Shown here: positions 1-5,300 of the stretch, piece after piece | Layout: every line of letters begins with the position of its first letter | How positions within the stretch are numbered: the stretch's first letter is position 1 | DNA from: Oscillospiraceae bacterium | Lineage (GTDB): Bacteria; Bacillota_A; Clostridia; Oscillospirales; CAG-272 | Direction of reading: 5' to 3' | Assembly: GCA_015064665.1 (NCBI GenBank) | Contig: SVRU01000053.1 | Location: 1-18,856 of the forward strand | Length of the DNA stretch: 18,856 bases | Program-made: the position numbers and the translations under genes | The notes under the pieces: generated by a model | The model's database searches: none | Seen by the model: the letters and a program-made list of their open reading frames with translations, nothing else | What the model was told of the DNA's origin: nothing

Positions 1-2
1 AC

Positions 3-443
3 GGCTTCCCGATGGCGTATAATCATATAAAGGCTGAGTTTTTGCCGAAGGTACACAAGGATATTACCTATTTTATGCTTAATCACCTGCCCGAAGATAT
101 GGTTCCCTATTGGGATTACGACTTTACGTCGGGTACGGAATCCCGCGATGCATCGGCAGGTCTGATTTCCGCATGCGGTATGCTCGAAGCAGCTAAAAAT
201 CTCTCCGACACGGCAGAGGAGAAAACCGTTTACGAGTCTGCGTCAGCTCAGCTTCTTGACGCTGTTATCGACAGATGCACCTGTGATTTCACAGTTAAGA
301 ATTACGACGGTCTTATTCACCACGTAACTCACGCAAAGCCTCAGGGTCAGGGAATCGATCAGTGCGCGGTTTACGGCGACTACTTCTATCTTGAAGCACT
401 CCTCAGATACCTCAAGCCCGAAGGATTCGTAAATTTCTGGTAA
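3..443 (+). CDS. Unsaturated glucuronyl hydrolase, GH88 (5' truncated by window edge)
   Basis: C-terminal 146 codons of a GH88-family enzyme. The family hydrates and removes the unsaturated uronic acid that polysaccharide lyases leave at the non-reducing end of oligosaccharides. The reading frame is open from the first bases, so the gene begins upstream of the window. The internal Met at 12 is not a credible start, because the residues just before it (GFP) match the next gene. Visible family blocks are PYWDYD, RDASAG and HHVTHAKPQGQGID near the C-terminus. By hand alignment it is roughly three quarters identical to the C-terminal part of the complete GH88 gene 34 bp downstream, so the pair is a tandem duplication. 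The catalytic aspartates lie outside the window and cannot be checked. Substrate is not determinable. Confidence 0.88.
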   Translation, partial: GFPMAYNHIKAEFLPKVHKDITYFMLNHLPEDMVPYWDYDFTSGTESRDASAGLISACGMLEAAKNLSDTAEEKTVYESASAQLLDAVIDRCTCDFTVKNYDGLIHHVTHAKPQGQGIDQCAVYGDYFYLEALLRYLKPEGFVNFW

Positions 444-477
444 TTTATTAAAATACATAAGACACGGAGAAGAAAAA

Positions 478-1668
478 ATGACCAAGAGAAACATTGTACT
501 TAACAATCCCGAAAGATTTGCAAAGCCCCATACCATAAGCCGCGATAAGCTTATTAAGGCTGCCGAGAAAGCAACCGACAAGCTTGAAGCGCTTGCTAAA
601 AAATACGGTGTGGCATTCCCCGAAACCCGCTCGATTGAATTCAAATATGTTTGCGGACCTAACAAGAACTGGGAAGCGGGAATGTATACGGGCTGTTATT
701 GGCTTGCGTACGAAATAACCGGCAATGAATTTTTCAGACAGGAAGCGGAAAAGCACCTGCCGACTTATGAAGAAAGGTTTGAAGCTAAAACGGGACTTAT
801 GGGTCACGACGTAGGATTTCCCTATATGCCCTCATGCGTTGCCGCATATAAGGTGACCGGCAACGAAAAAGCGCGCGACCTTGCTCTTGAGGTAGCAAAA
901 TTCTTCTACGGAAACGCTTATACCACCATTGGTCCTTACAACTTTATCAAGCGCGGCAGAAAAGAGGGCGAACCGTACAGAACAATGATGGATACCCTTA
1001 TGAACGCAACGCTTCTTCTCTGGGCAGGAGCAGAGCTTGGTGACGAAAATCTCACCAAGGCGGGTCTTGACCAGTCTGTAACCACCGAAGCACTTCTTAT
1101 AAGAGCTGACGGCTCCTCCTTCCACCACTATATGTTTGATGCTGAGAAGTGTGAGCCCGTTCGCGGTCTTACTCTTCAAGGTCACTCCGACGACTCCTGC
1201 TGGTCGAGAGGGCACTCATGGGGCGTTTACGGATTCCCTATCGCATACTCCTACACCAAGGCGGATTTTCTGCCCGAGGTGCATAAGGACATAACCTACT
1301 TTATGCTTAATCATCTTCCCGACGATATGATTCCCTATTGGGATTACGATTTCGTATCGGGTGACGAGTCGAGAGATGCGTCTGCAGGTCTTATCTCTGC
1401 TTGCGGTATGCTCGAGATGGCAAAGCACCTGCCTGACACAGCAGAACAAAAATCGGTATTTGAATCTGCTTCGGCTCAGATAGTTGAGTCTGTAATCGAC
1501 AGATGCACCTGCGATATCGCGGTTAAGAATTACGACGGACTTCTTCACCACGTAACCCACGCAAAGCCTCAGGGTCAGGGCATTGACGAGTGCGCCGTTT
1601 ACGGCGACTTCTTCTACCTTGAAGCTCTTGCAAGATTCCTTAATCCCGACTTCAAAAAATACTGGTAA
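478..1668 (+). CDS. Unsaturated glucuronyl hydrolase, GH88
   Basis: A complete 396-aa GH88 enzyme, close to the usual 370-400 aa, with an (alpha/alpha)6 barrel expected. Key visible residues are the HD pair at 110-111 (GHDVGF, equivalent to Asp88 of Bacillus sp. GL1 UGL) and D172 in the MMDTLMN block (equivalent to Asp149). The WSRGHSW segment (242-248) and PYWDYD (286-291) complete the family signature. No signal peptide is visible, which fits a cytoplasmic enzyme acting on imported lyase products. The start is supported by a GGAGA ribosome site about 8 nt upstream. It is flanked by a tandem paralogue upstream and by an Fe-S aldo/keto reductase 2 bp downstream, which suggests one operon. Sulfated glycosaminoglycan versus pectin or gellan-type substrate cannot be decided from sequence. 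Confidence 0.9.
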   Translation: MTKRNIVLNNPERFAKPHTISRDKLIKAAEKATDKLEALAKKYGVAFPETRSIEFKYVCGPNKNWEAGMYTGCYWLAYEITGNEFFRQEAEKHLPTYEERFEAKTGLMGHDVGFPYMPSCVAAYKVTGNEKARDLALEVAKFFYGNAYTTIGPYNFIKRGRKEGEPYRTMMDTLMNATLLLWAGAELGDENLTKAGLDQSVTTEALLIRADGSSFHHYMFDAEKCEPVRGLTLQGHSDDSCWSRGHSWGVYGFPIAYSYTKADFLPEVHKDITYFMLNHLPDDMIPYWDYDFVSGDESRDASAGLISACGMLEMAKHLPDTAEQKSVFESASAQIVESVIDRCTCDIAVKNYDGLLHHVTHAKPQGQGIDECAVYGDFFYLEALARFLNPDFKKYW

Positions 1669-1670
1669 TT

Positions 1671-2792
1671 ATGAATTTATTTCCCGAAATTAAAGGAAAA
1701 CTCGGTTTCGGCTGTATGCGCTTTCCGAAGCGAGACGGTGCGATTGATTACGTTGAGCTTTGCCGTATGATTGACGTGTTTATCGGTAACGGATTCAATT
1801 ATTTTGACACGGCTCACGGATATTTGCGCGGTGAGAGCGAAACGGCGCTCAAGGAATGCCTCGTCAAGAGGCATCCGCGCGAAAGCTTTATCATAGCAGA
1901 CAAGCTTTCCACTATGCACTTTGAGAAAAAAGAGGAAATCCGTCCTCTTTTTGAAAAACAGCTCAACGCTGTCGGCGTTGATTATTTTGATTTTTATCTT
2001 ATGCACTCGCAAAACTCAAGGCTTTACGAAAAGTACGTGCGCTGTGAGGTATACGAAATTGCCGCAAAGCTTGCATCGGAGGGAAAAATCAAGCACCTCG
2101 GAATCTCGTTTCACGACGAGGCAAAGCTTCTTGACAGAATACTCACCGAGCATCCCGAAATAGAAGTTGTGCAAATACAGCTTAACTATATTGACTTTGA
2201 GGATGCGGCAATACAGAGCAGACTTTGCCTTGAGGTTTGCCGAAAGCACGGAAAGCCGGTTATAGTAATGGAGCCCGTCAAGGGCGGAAGCCTCGTAAAT
2301 CTGCCCGAGGAGGCAAAAGCAGTGCTTGATTCTCTCGGCGGCGGCTCGTATGCAAGCTACGCGATAAGATTTGCCGCAAGCTTTCCCGAGGTCGTGACGG
2401 TGCTTTCAGGCATGTCGAGTTATGAACAGATGCTTGACAACGTCTCGTATATGAAGAATTTTGCGCCCCTGTCGGACGAAGAGCTTCGAGCAATTAATGA
2501 TGTGTGCGAAATTTTTAAATCGCTCAGCATGATAAAATGCACAGCATGCGGTTACTGCGTTGACGGCTGCCCTATGAATATAGCAATTCCCGACCTATTC
2601 AGCTGCATGAATTCAAAAAAGCTGTTTAACAACTGGAATTCGGGATACTATTACAGTGACGTTTGCACCGCTAACAAGGGCAAGGCATCCGACTGTATAA
2701 AATGCGGTGCGTGCGAAGACGCTTGTCCGCAGAAGATTGAGATACGAAGGCTTCTTTGCGAGGTTGCTTCGGCGTTTGAAAAAAAGAATTAA
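1671..2792 (+). CDS. Aldo/keto reductase with C-terminal 2[4Fe-4S] ferredoxin domain
   Basis: A 373-aa protein. The aldo/keto reductase barrel occupies about residues 8-270, with a visible tetrad of D46 and Y51 (FDTAHGY), K78 (ADKLS) and H112 (LMHSQ). The C-terminus has two ferredoxin cluster motifs, C290/C293/C296/C300 and C342/C345/C348/C352, each followed by Pro as in bacterial-type ferredoxins. This fused architecture is common in anaerobes and implies electron transfer through Fe-S clusters as well as, or instead of, simple NAD(P)H reduction. The ATG lies 2 bp after the GH88 stop with no good ribosome site of its own, so translation is probably coupled. Context suggests reduction of a keto-uronate or other carbohydrate-derived carbonyl; this is inference, and the substrate is unknown. 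Confidence 0.88.
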   Translation: MNLFPEIKGKLGFGCMRFPKRDGAIDYVELCRMIDVFIGNGFNYFDTAHGYLRGESETALKECLVKRHPRESFIIADKLSTMHFEKKEEIRPLFEKQLNAVGVDYFDFYLMHSQNSRLYEKYVRCEVYEIAAKLASEGKIKHLGISFHDEAKLLDRILTEHPEIEVVQIQLNYIDFEDAAIQSRLCLEVCRKHGKPVIVMEPVKGGSLVNLPEEAKAVLDSLGGGSYASYAIRFAASFPEVVTVLSGMSSYEQMLDNVSYMKNFAPLSDEELRAINDVCEIFKSLSMIKCTACGYCVDGCPMNIAIPDLFSCMNSKKLFNNWNSGYYYSDVCTANKGKASDCIKCGACEDACPQKIEIRRLLCEVASAFEKKN

Positions 2793-2857
2793 CATAACAA
2801 AACAAAGATTTCACCGTTAAGGCATAGTCTGTTTCGGTAGAAGGGATTTTGCAAATT

Positions 2858-3769
2858 ATGAGCGAAGCTGAAACTCAAAAAAAGAATTTTACAAAAGCTT
2901 TTTTGTTTGACGTTCTCCGCGGATGCGCGATAGGCGTCGCCTTCATAATTCCCGGCTTTTCGGGAGGCTCGATTGCGGCAATACTCGGAATATACGAGAA
3001 GCTTGTCGGAGCTATTGCCGATATATTCAAGGATTTCAAAAAGAACATTTTGACCCTTCTTCCTATTGGAATAGGAATGGTTATAGGAGTTATATCGCTG
3101 CTCTTCCCTCTCGGCTGGGCTCTTGAAAGATTTCCCTTTCCGACGGTATGTCTGTTCGTGGGACTTACCATTGGCGGTCTGCCCTCTGTAACAGACAAGC
3201 TATCGGGAAAAATAAAGCCCGCAAATATTGCGGCATTTTCTATGCCGCTTGTTTTGGCTTTGACTCTGTCGTTTTTGCCAACAGGAAATGACGTAAATCT
3301 CTTTAATTTAACCCTCGGCGGTTATATTCTTCTTGTCGTCATCGGTCTTATAGGCTCAGCGGCACTCGTCATTCCGGGGATTTCGGGCAGTATGCTTCTT
3401 CTTATTTTCGGTTATTACAATCCCATAATCAATATGGTAACCGACCATCTGTTCCGCTTTAAAGACGTTGGAGTATCTATACTCGTGCTCGGGCTTATAG
3501 CTCTTGGAATAGCCGTCGGATTCTTCCTGATATCCGTAATAATGAAGTGGCTGCTTAAAAACTGCAAGCGCGGAACATACTTTGCCATTTTCGGTTTTAT
3601 CGTCGGCTCTATACCTACGGTATATATTTCAACCGCGAAGGAGTCGGGATATACCCTCTCAACACTGCCGACGTCCGCTTTCCACTGGATAATGTGCGTC
3701 GTTATGCTTGTTTTCGGATTTTTCCTTTCCTTTTCACTTGTTAAGTTTTCAAAAAGAACTAATAAATAA
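2858..3769 (+). CDS. DUF368 membrane protein, PopT-type polyprenyl-phosphate translocase candidate
   Basis: A 303-aa polytopic membrane protein with the two internally related DUF368 motifs, PGFSGG (residues 32-37) and PGISGS (173-178), each followed by a hydrophobic helix. This is consistent with an inverted-repeat transporter fold. DUF368 proteins (PopT) have been shown in other bacteria to recycle undecaprenyl phosphate to the cytoplasmic face for cell-wall synthesis. A longer reading starts at TTG 2849, but the ATG at 2858 is preferred: AGAAGGGA at 2839-2846 lies only about 3 nt from the TTG and about 11 nt from the ATG. The 65-bp gap after the reductase shows no terminator, so co-transcription is possible but unproven. 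It ends at a strong shared terminator. Confidence 0.85.
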   Translation: MSEAETQKKNFTKAFLFDVLRGCAIGVAFIIPGFSGGSIAAILGIYEKLVGAIADIFKDFKKNILTLLPIGIGMVIGVISLLFPLGWALERFPFPTVCLFVGLTIGGLPSVTDKLSGKIKPANIAAFSMPLVLALTLSFLPTGNDVNLFNLTLGGYILLVVIGLIGSAALVIPGISGSMLLLIFGYYNPIINMVTDHLFRFKDVGVSILVLGLIALGIAVGFFLISVIMKWLLKNCKRGTYFAIFGFIVGSIPTVYISTAKESGYTLSTLPTSAFHWIMCVVMLVFGFFLSFSLVKFSKRTNK

Positions 3770-3774
3770 AAAAA

Positions 3775-3830
3775 CGAGGATGCTTCCTTTTCCGTCTTGA
3801 ACGGTCCTAGGACAGTATCCTCGCTTTTTT
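3775..3830. terminator. Bidirectional rho-independent terminator
   Basis: CGAGGAT (3775-3781) pairs with ATCCTCG (3817-3823), flanked by A-runs on the left and T-runs on the right, so it can work on both strands between two convergent genes. The interior is more elaborate than usual: CCGT (3792-3795) pairs with ACGG (3801-3804), and a TCC/GGA pairing is possible between, giving a three-segment rod. Confidence 0.85.
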
Positions 3831-3835
3831 AAATT

Positions 3836-4309
3836 TTAAAGCTTTACAAGGGGCTCGATAAATCCGTCGGGAGAGCTCGATGAAACATCGCAGGCAATCA
3901 CAGTGCCCTTGTAAACCACAAGATTGACGAAAACGCCCCCGTCTTTGCCGTTATAATTCTCAGCCTCGTAGGTGTATCTTACCACCTTTTTGTTCTTGTA
4001 CTTTGAGATATCAAGTCCCTGTCTTTTCTGTATCTCATTATAGCCCATAATAACTCTGTCAAAGTTTTCCGGCACTCTGAATTCCACCTCTTCCGCAGGC
4101 TCTGATTTCACCTTTATTCCAAACTGAGAAATAAAGGCAATCCTGTCCTCGTTGGTTTTCACACCCGAAAAATCAATATTGCCCGACACAGCATACACAG
4201 TGTCAGCGCCTTGACCGCCGATAACCAGAATTCCAACCAGCACCAGAAGTGTCAAAACAATCACCGAAAAAAATTTAATGGTCGATGCACGCACGGAATA
4301 TATAAACAT
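3836..4309 (-). CDS. DUF4830-containing membrane-anchored protein
   Basis: A 157-aa protein with one N-terminal transmembrane or signal-anchor helix (about residues 10-31), then an exported soluble domain. The blocks NEDRIAFISQFG, YNEIQKRQGLDISKYKNK and VRYTYE are the pattern I recognise as DUF4830, a Firmicutes family of unknown function. The start is placed at 4309 rather than at the more upstream ATG (4378), because a perfect GGAGG sits at 4315-4319 with ideal spacing and the helix then begins close to the N-terminus. It lies 72 bp downstream of the 66-aa Cys-rich gene on the same strand, possibly in one transcript. A TATGAT sequence in that gap could be its own -10 box, but no good -35 accompanies it. 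Function is unknown. Confidence 0.8.
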   Translation of the reverse strand: MFIYSVRASTIKFFSVIVLTLLVLVGILVIGGQGADTVYAVSGNIDFSGVKTNEDRIAFISQFGIKVKSEPAEEVEFRVPENFDRVIMGYNEIQKRQGLDISKYKNKKVVRYTYEAENYNGKDGGVFVNLVVYKGTVIACDVSSSSPDGFIEPLVKL

Positions 4310-4381
4310 AGCTTCCTCCTTTTTTATTAAATCATACGAGGAAGTTTTCTGTTTTATTACAGATTCAACAGAATACACTCA

Positions 4382-4582
4382 TCAAATATAAACTTTATTA
4401 TCGGCAGTATTTTCTTCTTTATTATCTGATTCGAATTCAGGAAAACAGAGCAAATAGCAGTCACATTCGTCACAACAGCATTCAAAGTCCTGCTCTCCGT
4501 TACCAAGACAAACGGAAGGCTCTCCCGGTGTAAGCTCAACACCGGTAATATCTATTGCCTTTTTTTGAATATTCTTACTCAT
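4382..4582 (-). CDS. Small cysteine-rich protein, uncharacterised
   Basis: A 66-aa acidic protein starting MSKNIQKK, with an AAGGGG ribosome site just upstream of the ATG at 4582. A longer frame reaches back to 4663, but it would translate through the terminator hairpin at 4602-4631, so the internal start is preferred. Seven cysteines occur in a short central stretch: one in VCLGNGE, then CCC, and the spaced cysteines of DECDCYLLCFPEFE. The order LTPGEP, CLGNGE, Cys cluster, FPEF resembles small unannotated proteins I associate with gut Clostridia, but I cannot name a family. The cysteines could bind metal or a cluster. The gene begins 19 nt after the terminator of the candidate structured RNA, so its expression may depend on read-through. 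Confidence 0.65.
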   Translation of the reverse strand: MSKNIQKKAIDITGVELTPGEPSVCLGNGEQDFECCCDECDCYLLCFPEFESDNKEENTADNKVYI

Positions 4583-4601
4583 ATATCCCCTTATCAACAA
4601 C

Positions 4602-4631
4602 AAAAAAGGTGCGCAACCGAAGCCACGCACC
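4602..4631 (-). terminator. Rho-independent terminator with C(UUCG)G tetraloop
   Basis: On the minus strand GGTGCGTGGC (4631-4622) pairs with GTTGCGCACC (4617-4608) as an uninterrupted 10-bp helix including GU pairs. It is closed by the very stable UUCG loop and followed by six Ts (4607-4602). It ends the structured RNA and stands directly before the ribosome site of the Cys-rich ORF, an attenuator-like position. Confidence 0.85.
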
Positions 4632-4808
4632 GAAAAACGCCAACTCCAATTGTTGCTACACAAACTAAATTAGAATTAAGGGTATTAACCATAATCATTT
4701 AGCGGAGCTTGCGCTTTAACCAGGTTCAAAATGATTATGGCAAAAAAAGGGTAAAATATCCCTACAAAGACAAAAATACCGCTAATTCTAATATTCAGTT
4801 TGTGTAGC
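4602..4808 (-). ncRNA. Candidate structured RNA (about 207 nt), family unknown
   Basis: Read on the minus strand, a consensus promoter predicts a transcript starting at about 4808. Its 5' end pairs with an internal 3' arm: 13 perfect base pairs between 4797-4809 and 4654-4666, continuing with small bulges to 4783 and 4679. A further GGUAUU/AAUACC helix follows (4775-4780 with 4681-4686). Inside is a perfect 12-bp helix (4729-4740 with 4689-4700). Its 28-nt apical loop contains CGCAAGCUCC (4704-4713), which can pair with GGAGUUGGCG (4638-4647) in the linker, with 8 Watson-Crick pairs, 1 GU and 1 mismatch, as a pseudoknot. A strong terminator ends the unit. It could be a stand-alone regulatory RNA (raiA-like or 6S-like by size) or a leader controlling the Cys-rich ORF. 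No family is recognised. Confidence 0.65.
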
Positions 4809-4814
4809 ACACTC

Positions 4815-4843
4815 ATTATATCTTCTTCTTTAAATTTTGTAAA
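4815..4843 (-). promoter_or_regulatory. Sigma-A type promoter for the structured RNA
   Basis: On the minus strand, TTTACA (4843-4838) and a perfect TATAAT (4820-4815) are separated by exactly 17 bp. The expected start site at about 4808 coincides with the first bases of the RNA's closing stem, which supports both predictions. Confidence 0.75.
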
Positions 4844-4949
4844 TACTTATGTGAAAAATTCTCAAAAAACATAAAACAAGCCTTGGACAAACAGTTAAAA
4901 TCACAATATCATTTTTACTGACAAGCGTTGCATTTACGGTTGCAAATAC

Positions 4950-4988
4950 AAAAATACGGCATATCTATTTAAAGATATACCGTATTTT
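4950..4988 (-). terminator. Hairpin terminator
   Basis: AAAATACGG (4951-4959) pairs with CCGTATTTT (4980-4988), and ATATCT (4961-4966) with AGATAT (4973-4978), with one C/A mismatch between them and a 6-nt loop. On the minus strand it runs into five Ts. It would stop transcripts arriving from the topB and small-peptide side before the structured-RNA promoter. It could also act weakly on the plus strand. Confidence 0.7.
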
Positions 4989-5012
4989 GCAAGAACTGTC
5001 CTTTAGGGCACA

Positions 5013-5041
5013 ACTCTAGAAGTCTGTTCCTTTTTTGTCAA
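5013..5041 (-). promoter_or_regulatory. Possible promoter for a short transcript
   Basis: On the minus strand, a perfect TTGACA (5041-5036) is followed after 17 bp by TAGAGT (5018-5013), a 4/6 match to the -10 box. The only thing downstream before the 4950-4988 terminator is about 55 nt of non-coding sequence, so a product would be a very small RNA. Confidence 0.35.
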
Positions 5042-5084
5042 GTCGAAATTTACTTAAACGACTCAACGTTGTTATTGTCGCTTA

Positions 5085-5183
5085 TCAGTGGTTGCAGCAG
5101 CAACAAAAGATAATAACGATAGCGAGAATGACTATCCAAGTGCAGTTGTCATCAAAGAGATTGCATAAGCAGTTGTTATTCAT
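5085..5183 (-). CDS. Tiny hydrophobic cysteine-rich peptide (32 aa)
   Basis: The ATG at 5183 is preceded by a strong CGGAGG ribosome site about 9 nt upstream, and the frame ends at TGA 5085. The peptide is Asn/Cys-rich at first (MNNNCLCNLFDDNCTW), followed by a single aliphatic membrane segment (IVILAIVIIF), then CCCC and NH. This layout, with a Trp at the membrane entry and a terminal Cys run, resembles very short hydrophobic peptides seen in many Clostridia, some annotated as sporulation or coat-like; I cannot assign a function. A 5-bp hairpin (5210-5225) lies in the leader. A TATGAT (5231-5236) may be a -10 box, and read-through from topB, 117 bp upstream without a clear terminator, is also possible. 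Confidence 0.65.
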   Translation of the reverse strand: MNNNCLCNLFDDNCTWIVILAIVIIFCCCCNH

Positions 5184-5300
5184 GTATGTTTGCCTCCGGG
5201 AGAAACTTTGCGGATTTTGTTCCGCTTAGTATCATACTATGCCAAAGGCAAAAAGTGGTGATTGGTTTTTCATACGAGCTGAAAAGCATTTCCTCGGGTT

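Larger units (their letters stand above)
4583..5084. other. 502-bp stretch without a protein gene; non-coding island
   Basis: Between the Cys-rich gene and the 32-aa peptide gene there is no convincing protein-coding sequence. The stretch holds, all in minus orientation, a consensus promoter, a structured RNA with its terminator, a second hairpin terminator (4950-4988) and a possible second promoter (5013-5041). The AT-rich part 4844-4949 shows nothing I recognise apart from a short TTGCA/TGCAA inverted repeat near 4927-4946. Confidence 0.6.

Noticed and set aside
3..443. First GH88 gene as a pseudogene fragment
   Set aside because: The frame is open to the window edge and fully colinear with the downstream paralogue, so it is simply cut by the window.
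4583..4663. N-terminal extension of the Cys-rich protein to an ATG at 4663
   Set aside because: It would translate the terminator stem, and the internal ATG at 4582 has its own ribosome site.
4717..4731. GGTTCAAA resembling a tRNA T-loop
   Set aside because: No acceptor, D or anticodon arms can be built around it; it lies in the apical loop of the minus-strand RNA.
4654..4809. Inverted repeat ends suggesting a MITE or small insertion element
   Set aside because: No target-site duplication flanks the arms, no transposase is present, and the arms fit exactly as the closing stem of a transcript with its own promoter and terminator.
4685..4816. 43-codon minus-strand frame with a hydrophobic centre (ATG at 4816) inside the structured RNA, a possible toxin-like peptide
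   Set aside because: Its ATG overlaps the -10 box, so the predicted transcript would lack the start codon. No good ribosome site is present, and AT-rich sequence easily gives hydrophobic codons.
5035..5229. 64-aa plus-strand open frame
   Set aside because: Antisense to the well-supported 32-aa peptide gene, no ribosome site, no recognisable features.
5165..5290. Short minus-strand frame just after topB (about 37 codons starting near 5288)
   Set aside because: The GAGG is only 2 nt from its ATG, composition is unremarkable, and it overlaps the leader of the 32-aa peptide.
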